The notes beneath the pieces are model-generated. The model ran no database searches, had not been told where the DNA came from, and saw nothing but the letters and a program-made list of their open reading frames with translations. From Erwinia sp. (GTDB lineage: Bacteria; Pseudomonadota; Gammaproteobacteria; Enterobacterales; Enterobacteriaceae), in the NCBI GenBank assembly GCA_003512805.1, contig DOOK01000301.1:1-20588 (forward strand): DNA of 20,588 bases, given 5' to 3'. Below are positions 1-7,706 of the stretch, in pieces; position 1 is the stretch's first letter; each line of letters opens with the position of its first letter. The position numbers were made by a program, and so were the translations under genes.

Positions 1-788
1 TCGCCTGATTTGGTGTGCAGGCCGTTTTCATCGGCGCTGGTCACCATGGTTTGCGTCAATACGCGCACACCCAGTTTAGTCAGCTCCTGATGTGCCGCGG
101 TGGAAATGCGCGGCGGCAGCGCAGGCAGAATGCGCTCGCCCGCCTCTACCAGCGTGACGTTCAGCGCGCTGTTATTCAGGCCTTTATAGCCATAGCTGTG
201 CAGCTGCTTCACCGCGTTATGCAGCTCGGCTGAAAGCTCCACGCCGGTTGCGCCACCGCCGACGATAGCGATGTTCACCTGTTCCTGGCGGCCTTCGCCG
301 GCAGAAAACTTCAGGAACAGGTTCAGCATTTCGTTATGGAAACGGCGCGCCTGATGCGGGTTATCCAGGAAGATGCAGTGATCCTTGACGCCTGGCGTCC
401 CGAAGTCATTCGAGGTGCTGCCCAGCGCCATTACCAACGTGTCATACGCCAGCTCGCGCTCCGGCACCAGCAGTTCGCCCTGGGCGTTGCGGATTTCTGC
501 CAGCTGTAATTTTTTGTTATCCCGATCGATTTCGGTCAGCGTGCCCAGCTGGAACTGGAAGTGATGGTTGCGGGCATGCGCCAGGTAGCTCAGCGCGTCA
601 ATCCCTTCATCCAGCGATCCGGTAGCGACTTCATGCAGTAGCGGCTTCCAGAGATGGCTGTGGTTACGGTCCACCAGGGTTATTTCCGCCTTTTTTTTCC
701 TTCCCAGTTTCTGACCAAGCTGCGTCGCCAGCTCAAGCCCACCGGCTCCTCCGCCGACAATAACAATCTTCTTCATTGGTGTAGTCAA
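1..788 (-). CDS. ndh: NADH dehydrogenase II (type II NADH:quinone oxidoreductase), 5' part
   Basis: Single-subunit FAD enzyme that passes electrons from NADH to quinone at the inner face of the membrane without pumping protons. The minus-strand frame gives 262 residues before the window ends; the E. coli protein has 434. It shows the N-terminal FAD-binding Rossmann loop (GGGAGGLE), the segment [18 protein letters not shown] and a second dinucleotide fold ([19 protein letters not shown]), all near-identical to E. coli Ndh. I chose the TTG at 786-788: the residues before the internal ATG (774-776) read TTP as in E. coli, and AAGGGGG (793-799) sits 4 bases from the TTG but 16 from the ATG. The C-terminal membrane-binding part lies outside the window. 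Transcription is probably FNR-controlled (see the upstream box). Confidence 0.97.
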   Translation of the reverse strand, partial: MTTPMKKIVIVGGGAGGLELATQLGQKLGRKKKAEITLVDRNHSHLWKPLLHEVATGSLDEGIDALSYLAHARNHHFQFQLGTLTEIDRDNKKLQLAEIRNAQGELLVPERELAYDTLVMALGSTSNDFGTPGVKDHCIFLDNPHQARRFHNEMLNLFLKFSAGEGRQEQVNIAIVGGGATGVELSAELHNAVKQLHSYGYKGLNNSALNVTLVEAGERILPALPPRISTAAHQELTKLGVRVLTQTMVTSADENGLHTKSG

Positions 789-882
789 ACGACCCCCTTA
801 AATTGTGAACCAGTCGTTAATTAAAAGTTAAATAATATCCTTAATTAACATAGGGTTGGCGATTTATTCGCTATCTGCAGGC

Positions 883-888
883 AGAATA
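883..888 (-). promoter_or_regulatory. ndh promoter -10 element
   Basis: Minus-strand TATTCT lies about 95 bases upstream of the TTG start. A start point near 876 would place the FNR box centre (925.5) at about -50, the arrangement I recall for E. coli ndh. The -35 region is poor. The assignment rests on spacing and family knowledge. Confidence 0.5.
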
Positions 889-918
889 GCACGCGGAAAA
901 TCGGCCGTCGTGTAAAAA

Positions 919-932
919 TTGATGTAGGTCAA
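919..932. promoter_or_regulatory. FNR-binding site upstream of ndh
   Basis: TTGAT-gtag-GTCAA matches the FNR consensus TTGAT-N4-ATCAA at 9 of 10 positions. E. coli ndh is repressed by FNR under anaerobiosis, so the site is in the expected place and very likely functional. Confidence 0.7.
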
Positions 933-1415
933 TTTTTTTCAACCCATTCTGATTAGCGTGCTGTTTTCCCTGAATAATTTTTGCTGTTTGGGCAATGAAA
1001 ACGGGAAACGGCAAGACGCTTATTTCGCCGTTTCAGGTATTTTTTATCCCTGATAAAAGGACTTAACAGGAATACTTTGCAGAGGGCTTACTGCAAGGGC
1101 GGAACAAACAGGATGGTTTTTTTTCATTCCGGTAAAGCACTTCGTGATTTACCGGATGAGCGGTGTTTACCTATAGTCCATGAATAAGCCCTGCCAATAA
1201 AATCAAATTGCCCTATTTAATAAATAGAAAATAAAAATCAGCCCGGATGACGGCTTTCCGGCCGAATAAAAACATCCAGTGCGGCAAGATAAAATTGACG
1301 AAACACCGCTTTATAAACAGGCGAAGAAATTCATTAAGGGCTTTTTATAAAGGCCGGAAGATAGCGTGCTCCTGGTTATTAACGGCAGCGCGACTGGTTA
1401 AAGATGGGGTTGAAA

Positions 1416-1434
1416 GGCTGCCGTTCTGGCAGCC
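1416..1434 (-). terminator. Possible terminator of the hinT-ycfP cluster
   Basis: Perfect 7-bp inverted repeat GGCTGCC/GGCAGCC with a 5-base loop. On the minus strand it is followed only by a short TTTC run, so it would be a weak intrinsic terminator. It lies about 260 bases downstream of ycfP. Confidence 0.3.
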
Positions 1435-1692
1435 AGTAGCGAGCGTGCGATCGGCGTGGCGTCGTCTCCGGTGGCCACATTGTTCGTGCCTGCTCTGACA
1501 GCTTTTAAAGGGTATTTACCGGCGAGAACGGCGGCCGACGGTATAGCCATTCAGTTCGGGCATTGTTTATGCCTGCGGCTTAGGGTCTTTTACGGTTAGC
1601 AAGACAGGCCTCCCGAAGGCGTGCAATCAGCGTGCTGCCTGGCGAGACGTGAACCTGCCGCCCGTCGGCATCGAACGGGCGAGAGGTTGCGG

Positions 1693-2235
1693 CTAGCCCA
1701 GCGTTTTAAACGCTTTGATCCGCTGTAAATGCGAGGAGATGCTCCTGAACTTATGCGTCTGCTGCTCGTCCCAGACGATTTCATAATAAGCACCCAGCAT
1801 CTGTGCGCTGCGCTGGTTGTCCAGCGCCTCGTCACGACGAGAGAGAATAACCAGGCAGCGATCACGGTTTTTTTCCCGAAAATTGCTCACACACTTGGTG
1901 GCAATATCCACGTACTCTTCGGGCCTGTCTATTTTTCCCGGCATATTCTCTTCCGGCCACAGGTTGGGGTTAAACATCACCTGACGGATATCATTCAAAA
2001 AGCCTATGCGTTCGGCCCAGTAACCGCCCAGCCCTACGCCGCAGATCAGCACGCGCTCATCGTCGCTACTGCGCAGGAGCTTGTGGGTTTCATTCAGCAG
2101 ATACTGCATATCATGCTTAGGATGTAGCGTACTGTAGCTCAGCAGCCGCACATCAGGATCGATAAACTGCAGCTGCAGCACCTTCTCATGATTGCCGGGA
2201 CTGGTTGAATCAAAACCGTGCAGATAGATTATCAT
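1693..2235 (-). CDS. ycfP: YcfP, UPF0227 alpha/beta-hydrolase-fold protein
   Basis: 180 residues, the same length as E. coli YcfP, starting [11 protein letters not shown] and ending RIKAFKTLG as in that protein. The fold is that of an esterase/hydrolase: an LHGF oxyanion-hole-like segment at residues 4-7, and a nucleophile-elbow position reading GVGLGG. A serine is expected at the centre of such an elbow but glycine/leucine are present, as in E. coli, so classical serine hydrolase catalysis is doubtful. The biochemical role is unknown. It is the last gene of the cluster, 23 bases after nagZ. Confidence 0.93.
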   Translation of the reverse strand: MIIYLHGFDSTSPGNHEKVLQLQFIDPDVRLLSYSTLHPKHDMQYLLNETHKLLRSSDDERVLICGVGLGGYWAERIGFLNDIRQVMFNPNLWPEENMPGKIDRPEEYVDIATKCVSNFREKNRDRCLVILSRRDEALDNQRSAQMLGAYYEIVWDEQQTHKFRSISSHLQRIKAFKTLG

Positions 2236-2258
2236 CGCCTTCTCCTGTGGTGTATGCG

Positions 2259-3275
2259 TCAGCCTCGCTCCAGCCAGCGCGTTTGCAGCGTGCTCAGCGC
2301 CTGGCTGCTAGCTTTCCAGCGCGGCGAAGCCAGCAGCTGCTGACGGGTAAACGTACCACGATGGTACAGCCGCGTGGCGCGTTCAGCATTGATCGGCGAC
2401 AGATTATCCAGCACGCTAACGGCACCGTCACGGTTATTGCAGACCAGGATCATATCGCAACCGGCATCGAGCGAAGCCTGCCCACGCTCGGCATAGCTGC
2501 CCATAATCGCCGCGCCTTCCATCGACAGATCGTCGGAAAAAATGACGCCGTCGAAGCCCAGCTCTTTGCGCAGCACGGTTTGCAGCCAGTGCGAGGAGCC
2601 GCTGGCAGGCTGCGTATCTACCTGAGTATAGATAACGTGTGCAGGCATCACCGCGTCCAGACGGTTTTCGTCAATCAGCTGCTTAAAAATCTGCATATCG
2701 TGCTGGCGAATAACCGCTTCAGGCCGATCGTCGCGCGGGGTTTCCTTGTGTGAATCCGCGCTGACCGCACCGTGGCCCGGAAAGTGCTTGCCGGTGGTTT
2801 TCATGCCTGCTTCATGCATTCCATCAATAAAGTGGCGCGCCATCGCCAGCGCAATGGCAGGATCTTCGTGGAAACTGCGCTCGCCAATGGCCGCGCTGCC
2901 GTGACCAATATCCAGCACGGGCGCAAAGCTGATATCAATATCCATGGCGATCATCTCGGCAGCCATCAGCCAGCCCGCTTCCTGCGCCAGCCTGGCTGCT
3001 TCGGCTTTGCTGTTAAGCGCCGCAAAGGCTTGCATAGCAGGCAGCCGCGTAAAGCCGTCGCGGAAGCGCTGCACGCGCCCGCCTTCCTGTTCGACGGCGA
3101 TCGCCAGTCGATTCCGCGAGGCGGCGCTCTTCCGATCTATCAACTCCTGAAGCTGCTCAGGATCGTGATAATTACGGGTGAAGAGGATCAGCCCGCCCAC
3201 CAGCGGATGTTGTAAAATTTCCCGCTCTTCCGCGTCCAGCTCGTAACCGAGCACGTCTAACATTACCGGTCCCAC
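2259..3275 (-). CDS. nagZ: Beta-N-acetylhexosaminidase NagZ (GH3)
   Basis: Cytoplasmic glycosidase of peptidoglycan recycling that removes GlcNAc from 1,6-anhydro-MurNAc-peptides, producing the muropeptides sensed by AmpR in many Enterobacterales. 338 residues (E. coli 341). The GH3 signatures are clear: KHFPGHG at 163-169, the acid/base loop DSH at 174-176 (His176), and the nucleophile in FSDDLSMEG (Asp248, same number as in E. coli). Two oddities lie close together. Residues 46-50 read IDRKS where E. coli has VRQIR, coinciding with an Illumina-adapter-like 13-mer. Residue 62 is Glu in VEQEGG where VDQEGG is usual. The first may be an assembly error. It follows thiK by 10 bases. Confidence 0.96.
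   Translation of the reverse strand: MGPVMLDVLGYELDAEEREILQHPLVGGLILFTRNYHDPEQLQELIDRKSAASRNRLAIAVEQEGGRVQRFRDGFTRLPAMQAFAALNSKAEAARLAQEAGWLMAAEMIAMDIDISFAPVLDIGHGSAAIGERSFHEDPAIALAMARHFIDGMHEAGMKTTGKHFPGHGAVSADSHKETPRDDRPEAVIRQHDMQIFKQLIDENRLDAVMPAHVIYTQVDTQPASGSSHWLQTVLRKELGFDGVIFSDDLSMEGAAIMGSYAERGQASLDAGCDMILVCNNRDGAVSVLDNLSPINAERATRLYHRGTFTRQQLLASPRWKASSQALSTLQTRWLERG
3125..3138. other. Illumina-adapter-like sequence inside nagZ
   Basis: The plus strand reads CGCTCTTCCGATCT; the complementary strand contains AGATCGGAAGAGC, the 13-base core shared by Illumina TruSeq adapters. It falls in frame at NagZ residues 46-50, exactly where the protein departs from its conserved IRAASRNRL context. 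A consensus error from untrimmed adapter is a reasonable explanation; coincidence is possible. Confidence 0.6.
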
Positions 3276-3285
3276 AGATTACCTC

Positions 3286-4128
3286 TTATGATCGTACTCG
3301 CTGCCAGGCCTGTGCTGCCAGCGTATAAAACGTCTCTTCGCCACTCTGCTGCCATCGCAGCTCGTACCAGCTTGCCGCCAGAAGCGCCAGCCAGGGCTGC
3401 CAGCGCATCATCTGCTGCCTTAGCGTTGCCGCATTCAGCTGTTGCAGAGCAGCATAGCGTTCGGTTAGTGCCTGCTGCTGCGACGCATCCAGCGCGTTTC
3501 CCGCAGCCAGCGCGGCCAGCTCCAGCGCGATATCACCATCGCTGGCGTATTCCCAGTCAATCAGCCGCAGTCGGTTTTGCTGCCGGATCACATTGCCCGG
3601 ATGTACGTCCATATGCAGCAATGCCCGCCGCAGTGGTTTGGGTTCCCCACGCCGCTGCAGCCGCCGTAGCGCCCGCAGCCAGCCGCAGTGCCGCCGCGCG
3701 GGCTGGCTAAGCTGCCAGTAACGCTCCAGCAGCGTTTGCAGCCGCAAAGGGTAGCCGCTAAGGGGCTGTTGATGCAGTCTCGCCAGCTCGCCGACCACCG
3801 CGTCCAGCGCGCCGGGGAAGAGTGCCTCATTCAGCGTTTCGCCCGGCAGCCAGCCAAGCAGCAGCCAGTTATCGGCATAGCCGTAGGCAGGCGGTGTCAG
3901 GTCGCTTTGAGAAAGCTTGCGTAAAATGCGGTATTCACGCTGGCGATCCACGCCCGGCACAGGATGACCCTGACGCTGATGGCGAGCCAGCAACGTCACC
4001 CTTTCCAGCTCCACTTTTGCCGTCAGCCCGGTTAAACCGTGCAGCGGAAAAAAAGAACCGGCGGATTGCTCCGCCGGAAAACGCTGTTTGATCAGTCTGT
4101 TTAGCGCGGGATCAATGCTGTACGACAC
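3286..4128 (-). CDS. thiK: Thiamine kinase ThiK
   Basis: Phosphorylates thiamine to thiamine monophosphate in thiamine salvage. 280 residues (E. coli about 274), of the aminoglycoside phosphotransferase/choline-kinase fold. The catalytic loop is HMDVHPGN at 172-179 (Asp174 catalytic, Asn179 metal-binding) and the metal-binding Asp191 sits in LIDWEYA, followed by DGDIALELAA, as in E. coli ThiK. The N-terminal third is strongly diverged and the protein is rich in Leu, Gln and Arg. The start overlaps the 3' end of lpoB by 17 bases, which points to coupled translation. Confidence 0.92.
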   Translation of the reverse strand: MSYSIDPALNRLIKQRFPAEQSAGSFFPLHGLTGLTAKVELERVTLLARHQRQGHPVPGVDRQREYRILRKLSQSDLTPPAYGYADNWLLLGWLPGETLNEALFPGALDAVVGELARLHQQPLSGYPLRLQTLLERYWQLSQPARRHCGWLRALRRLQRRGEPKPLRRALLHMDVHPGNVIRQQNRLRLIDWEYASDGDIALELAALAAGNALDASQQQALTERYAALQQLNAATLRQQMMRWQPWLALLAASWYELRWQQSGEETFYTLAAQAWQRVRS

Positions 4129-4714
4129 CGTTACCCGACCAGATGATTTCGCCAGTCTGCACCAGCATCAGCTGCATTTGCAGCGTCGGTGATTTTACGT
4201 CACCTTTGGCGTTGGTATAGAGCACGTATTGCGCGCCGACGTAACGGGCCAGGCCGACAGCTTTGCTACGCGAGCCCAGGCTGTCCTCGGCGGAAAGCCC
4301 CAGCGTTTGCTTAGCCGTAGCAAGCTGTTCGGGCGTGACCAGCTTGAACTGGGTATTATTTTGCAGTGCGCTTTGCAGCGCGGCGGTAGCTTTGGCACGT
4401 TGCAGGCTGCCGTTGGTGCTGTTTTTTACACCGTCGATCAGCAGCACGCTACCGGCCGTAATACCGTCGGCTTTCAGCATTTGCGCCACCAGCGGCGTCA
4501 CGCTGGCATCCCAGTTAATCGACTGCATTTTAGGCGGCTGCGGCACCGTTTCTGACGGCGGTGGCTCGGTCGGTAGCGGCTGCGGCTGCTCGGGAAACGG
4601 TTGGGCCGGTTCAACAGGTGCGGGCTGCTGCTGCTGCTGCTGTTGAACCACACAGCCGCTCAGAATGAACGCCAGCAACATGACGCCCGAGAGTTTAGTT
4701 AACTTCCTTTCCAC
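4112..4714 (-). CDS. lpoB: Penicillin-binding protein activator LpoB (outer-membrane lipoprotein)
   Basis: Outer-membrane lipoprotein that reaches through the peptidoglycan to stimulate the synthase PBP1b. 200 residues (E. coli 213). Signal peptide of about 20 residues with lipobox LSGC (lipidated Cys21), then seven consecutive Gln (24-30), a Pro/Gln/Glu-rich disordered linker to about residue 62, and the globular domain. That domain contains DGITAGSVLLIDGVKN and the C-terminal QMQLMLVQTGEIIWSG, close to E. coli LpoB. The linker is shorter than in E. coli and the poly-Gln is encoded by a trinucleotide repeat. It lies 11 bases after ycfL. Confidence 0.95.
   Translation of the reverse strand: MERKLTKLSGVMLLAFILSGCVVQQQQQQQPAPVEPAQPFPEQPQPLPTEPPPSETVPQPPKMQSINWDASVTPLVAQMLKADGITAGSVLLIDGVKNSTNGSLQRAKATAALQSALQNNTQFKLVTPEQLATAKQTLGLSAEDSLGSRSKAVGLARYVGAQYVLYTNAKGDVKSPTLQMQLMLVQTGEIIWSGNGVVQH
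4625..4645 (-). repeat. CAG trinucleotide repeat (poly-Gln) in lpoB
   Basis: Six perfect CTG units (CAG on the coding strand) followed by one TTG (CAA), encoding Gln24-Gln30 just after the lipidated cysteine. Such a repeat can change in copy number by slippage in whole codons without breaking the frame. Confidence 0.9.
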
Positions 4715-4725
4715 GCAAGAATCTC

Positions 4726-5094
4726 CTACAGATACAGATAAAGACGAACCTTATTGGCCGTCAGGTTACCCGTTTGCGACGATATTTCAACACTGCTATG
4801 CGGCGCGACCGTGACTTTACGAGGCGCTTCAAAGGGCAGAATTTCCAGACCCTTATCGTCATACCAGTAAAAGCGCCACGATAGCGTAACGGGTTTTTCC
4901 TGCTGGTTATAGAGCCGGGAGGAAGCCCGCTGCTGCCCTTCATGCTCGGATATCACCGGCTCATCGGTGAGGATCCCCGCCGACAGCACCGATGACTCCA
5001 TTACCAGCGATTGCGAAGTATCAATGGTCGTACGATCGCTGGCGCAGCCGCTCAGCAACGCCAGCATGGTGCCCAAAAAGATAATTCGCCTCAT
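4726..5094 (-). CDS. ycfL: YcfL family lipoprotein (DUF1425)
   Basis: 122-residue predicted lipoprotein: signal peptide MRRIIFLGTMLALLSG with lipobox LLSGC (lipidated Cys17). The mature part forms a beta-rich domain containing SSRLYNQQEKPVTLSWRFYW and a C-terminal VRLYLYL, matching the YcfL family. Its function is unknown. It lies between hinT and lpoB, and the conserved linkage with lpoB suggests an envelope role, but this is inference. Confidence 0.9.
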   Translation of the reverse strand: MRRIIFLGTMLALLSGCASDRTTIDTSQSLVMESSVLSAGILTDEPVISEHEGQQRASSRLYNQQEKPVTLSWRFYWYDDKGLEILPFEAPRKVTVAPHSSVEISSQTGNLTANKVRLYLYL

Positions 5095-5109
5095 AGTCTC
5101 TCCGGCACG

Positions 5110-5460
5110 TTATTCAGCCAGCATCGGGCCCAGCGGGCGACCGCCAACCAGATGCAGATGGATATGATAGACTTCCTGCCCGCCGTGCTGATTGCAGTTC
5201 ATGATCAGACGATAGCCGTCCTCGGCAATGCCTTCCTGTTTAGCGATTTTCGCGGCCACCACGATCATGCGGCCCAGCGCGGCTTCGTGCCCGGCGACCG
5301 CATCATTGGCGGTAGGGATCAGAATATTTGGTATTATCAGAATGTGCGTCGGCGCTTTTGGCGAAATATCGCGGAAAGCCGTTACCAACTCGTCCTGATA
5401 AACGATATCAGCCGGAGTTTCTCGGCGGATAATTTTACTGAAAATCGTTTCTTCAGCCAT
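5110..5460 (-). CDS. hinT: HIT-family purine nucleoside phosphoramidase HinT
   Basis: Cytosolic hydrolase of AMP-lysine and other nucleoside phosphoramidates. 116 residues (E. coli 119). The histidine triad HIHLHL is at 99-104 (His99, His101, His103), with the family segments [24 protein letters not shown] and YRLIMNCN. The frame stays open for about 90 codons upstream, but the extension has no family match; the ATG at 5458-5460 gives the canonical [10 protein letters not shown] and has AAGGA about 7 bases ahead. It is the first gene of the cluster, 15 bases before ycfL. It is slightly shorter than E. coli at the C-terminus. Confidence 0.95.
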   Translation of the reverse strand: MAEETIFSKIIRRETPADIVYQDELVTAFRDISPKAPTHILIIPNILIPTANDAVAGHEAALGRMIVVAAKIAKQEGIAEDGYRLIMNCNQHGGQEVYHIHLHLVGGRPLGPMLAE

Positions 5461-5495
5461 GATGCAAGTCCTTAAGCTATGCGTTGAGTTACGGC

Positions 5496-5525
5496 AGTAT
5501 GAGCGAGATATTTGTTTTCTTTCAA
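5496..5525 (-). promoter_or_regulatory. Candidate hinT promoter
   Basis: Minus strand shows TTGAAA (5520-5525) and CATACT (5496-5501) separated by 18 bases, about 36 bases upstream of the hinT start. Sequence resemblance only. Confidence 0.35.
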
Positions 5526-6074
5526 CCTTCCGCTGGCTTTTCTTTACCATATGCCGCTTTTCGCGTCGCTGAGCGTAGGTTCGGGGCGCCTTGTGCAAGC
5601 AACATCTGTTTTCGCTACGGTCAGGACGGGCGCATTGCCGGGCGCATGACCAGGAGTTTTGGTTCTGCACAGAACAGACACAATGCTGTGTTTCCGACAC
5701 TTCATTTCCATGACTGGTAATAAATAAGGTACGCAATTTAGTTAGGCATATAGCTTTTTTGGTATTCCTTTTATTTTTGCCGATCCGAAAAAGATCGCCT
5801 CAATTTCTTATATCCCATACAAATAATATCCAGCCAGCGTAAAAATATTGTAATGCGGGCATACGTATTATCGGCAGTAAGCATTTATTCTTTAAAAAAA
5901 TAAATAAGTTTTATTGATAAATCAACTTAACAACAGGGATAATATCTAAAACAAAAGCAACCATGACACGGTAATAAATTTTATCTCACTCCGGTATCGC
6001 AGTTGCAGTATTAACCAGTAAACCCACGTTTATTCGTAGAAAAATAAAAATGGCTTTTATAAAAGGATAATTAC
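5526..6074. other. Intergenic region between hinT and the accessory pair
   Basis: No gene is supported. The left part (to about 5735) is of ordinary composition and carries an open minus-strand frame of non-protein-like composition. From about 5740 to 6074 it becomes very AT-rich with many A and T runs. Such composition is typical of the leaders of horizontally acquired, silenced islands. It contains a candidate promoter and the ribosome-binding site of the next gene. Confidence 0.6.
5914..5943 (+). promoter_or_regulatory. Candidate promoter of the accessory two-gene unit
   Basis: TTGATA (5914-5919) and GATAAT (5938-5943) are separated by 18 bases, each one mismatch from the sigma-70 consensus. 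This would give a leader of roughly 125 bases before the 6075 start. AT-rich DNA produces such matches by chance, so confidence is moderate. Confidence 0.4.
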
Positions 6075-7706
6075 ATGTCTACTTTTTCAGCCGCCGAGGC
6101 TGAGCATAACCAAGGCGGTAACCTGAAGCTTGCCTTACGTGAACAGCGCCTGCAAGAGCTGATGGAAAGCTGCCAAACTCACATATTACAGCAGCTAATT
6201 GGGCCATTTGGGCTTACTGCCGCCATGTTTAATGACAAAGAGGGTGGAAGTGTAACAACCACGCACAATTTCGAAAAAGGCGTGGTAGCAACAGAAAATG
6301 ATAAAGTTCGTTATCAGGACTGGTGCGATACCAACAGCGGTGGCTATAACCGTAAGCCTTACGACAAAGAGCTACCCGGTAAACGCAAAGAACTTTTCCT
6401 TAAAGACGAACCTGTTATTTCTGCCTATACCGGTATGGAACTGAACCGGGATGGCACCACACATCTCGACCATGTCGTTTCCGCCAATCGCATTGAAACC
6501 GACAGCCGCAACAACTTATTTATGACGCAGGCGCAACGCGTAGCCATGGCTAACGATCCTAAAAATCTTGTTGCAGCGGAAAGTCATATTAATCAGTCAA
6601 TGCAGGAAATGGAGAAGGAGGAATGGGCTGATAAAATACGTAAAAATAATGAAGGGAAAGGCCTGACCAATACTGAACACTTTGGCGTCGACCGGGAACA
6701 ACTTGCCCGGACAGCCAGTACCGCCGAAGCCCATGTCAGCCGGGACGTATTGATAGCTCAGGTAAAAAAACAGGGAGTGGAACTAGCCAAAACCGGCGCG
6801 GAACAGGCGGTAAGGCAGGCGCTCCGCCAGGCATTAGGAATAGCTTTGCATACACTTGTTAACCATACCTTTATCGAACTTAAGCGGCTTTTTAACGACC
6901 CGGATAAAAGTAACCTGATCGACAGACTGACGGCGGCGCTAAAACGCGTGGTTGAACGGGTAATGTTTAAGCTGCGCGCCATGCTGGATGCAGGCATAAA
7001 CGGCCTGCTGCAGGGATTTATCAGCAATCTCCTGACCTTTCTGATCAATAACTTTATTACTACCGCGGCAAAAGTCGCCACGGTGATCCGCGAGGGAATG
7101 GCGGGCTTGTGGAAAGCGGTAAAATTGTTGGTTAATCCGCCGCCCGACCAGCCCGGCATCGAAACGGCACGTGCCGTAACGAAAATTTTGGCTGGTGTAG
7201 TAACCACCTCACTGGGCCTTATGTTTGAAGAGGCTATCAAAGGCTTTCTGGCTGGTATTCCGCTGCTGCTACCGATGACTGACATTCTTTCGCCAGCAGT
7301 CACCGCTATCCTCACGGGAATTGTTTCATCGCTCGTTGTCTATGGCCTTGATCGCTTTTTCGACTGGCTTTCGCAAACCGGGACCGAGCGTCTGGAGGCA
7401 ATGGAAGCAGGACTGGACACGGTTAAAGAGAACGTGGGGAAAATGTCACAGTGGCTGGAGTTACAGTTTCAAAACTCCGTCAGCTATCGCGTGATAAGTG
7501 CCGACTACCAGCTTATCGATGCTCATTTGGCCGCCACGTACGACAGACAACAAAATACCGCAGCAAGTCAGCGCACAAGAATAGAAGCGAATCAGCAATT
7601 TAATCAACAACTGGACGTGAGTATCGACTCGCTCGGTAGCGCTGAGGCCGATGTCATGCTACTTCTGGAAAATTATCTGGCAGGGGATGCTAATGGATGT
7701 AATTAA
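6075..7706 (+). CDS. Uncharacterised protein with HNH-like nuclease motif and hydrophobic membrane-type region
   Basis: 543 residues; I do not recognise a named family. The start has AAGGA (6063-6067) 7 bases upstream. Residues 112-175 look like an HNH (beta-beta-alpha metal) nuclease core: YTGMEL at 118-123 where zinc-knuckle cysteines often occur, then LDHVVSANRI with Asp132-His133, Asn164-Leu165 in PKNLVAA, and His171-x-Asn173 in SHINQS. No zinc-binding cysteine pairs are present. Residues 225-300 are helical and amphipathic. Segments around 308-334, 370-400 and 404-425 are long and hydrophobic enough to enter a membrane. The C-terminal 100 residues are helical, polar and Gln/Ala-rich. It is opposite in strand to both core neighbours, preceded by AT-rich DNA, and overlaps the next gene by 14 bases. 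A membrane-bound nuclease effector of a defence or competition system is the inference; activity is unproven. Confidence 0.8.
   Translation: MSTFSAAEAEHNQGGNLKLALREQRLQELMESCQTHILQQLIGPFGLTAAMFNDKEGGSVTTTHNFEKGVVATENDKVRYQDWCDTNSGGYNRKPYDKELPGKRKELFLKDEPVISAYTGMELNRDGTTHLDHVVSANRIETDSRNNLFMTQAQRVAMANDPKNLVAAESHINQSMQEMEKEEWADKIRKNNEGKGLTNTEHFGVDREQLARTASTAEAHVSRDVLIAQVKKQGVELAKTGAEQAVRQALRQALGIALHTLVNHTFIELKRLFNDPDKSNLIDRLTAALKRVVERVMFKLRAMLDAGINGLLQGFISNLLTFLINNFITTAAKVATVIREGMAGLWKAVKLLVNPPPDQPGIETARAVTKILAGVVTTSLGLMFEEAIKGFLAGIPLLLPMTDILSPAVTAILTGIVSSLVVYGLDRFFDWLSQTGTERLEAMEAGLDTVKENVGKMSQWLELQFQNSVSYRVISADYQLIDAHLAATYDRQQNTAASQRTRIEANQQFNQQLDVSIDSLGSAEADVMLLLENYLAGDANGCN

Larger units (their letters stand above)
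789..1692. other. Long intergenic region between ycfP and ndh, no gene seen
   Basis: About 900 bases without a convincing coding frame on either strand. The part next to ndh holds its promoter and FNR box. The middle is AT-rich and contains several perfect or near-perfect inverted repeats: 1129-1155 (arms CCGGTAAA/TTTACCGG), 1416-1434 (GGCTGCC/GGCAGCC) and 1659-1681 (CGCCCGT/ACGGGCG). Only short frames with implausible composition occur. It could hold a small RNA or decayed sequence, but nothing shows this directly. Confidence 0.6.

Noticed and set aside
1129..1155. Strong hairpin as an intrinsic terminator
   Set aside because: No U-run follows the stem on either strand; on the minus strand it is followed by A residues.
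1247..1498. 83-residue plus-strand frame in the ycfP-ndh gap
   Set aside because: Composition is very rich in Arg and Trp with no visible domain; no ribosome-binding site; likely a chance frame.
5461..5736. N-terminal extension of hinT by about 90 residues on the minus strand
   Set aside because: The extension is Cys/Arg/Ser-rich without family similarity; the internal ATG at 5460 gives the exact HinT N-terminus with a good ribosome-binding site.
6758..7315. 185-residue minus-strand frame
   Set aside because: It is entirely antisense to the HNH-like gene, with the Ser/Arg/Pro bias typical of shadow frames.
7651..7692. Longer start for the coiled-coil gene (14 extra residues, MSCYFWKII...)
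   Set aside because: It would overlap the upstream gene by 56 bases and lacks a Shine-Dalgarno sequence; the ATG at 7693 has one at ideal spacing.
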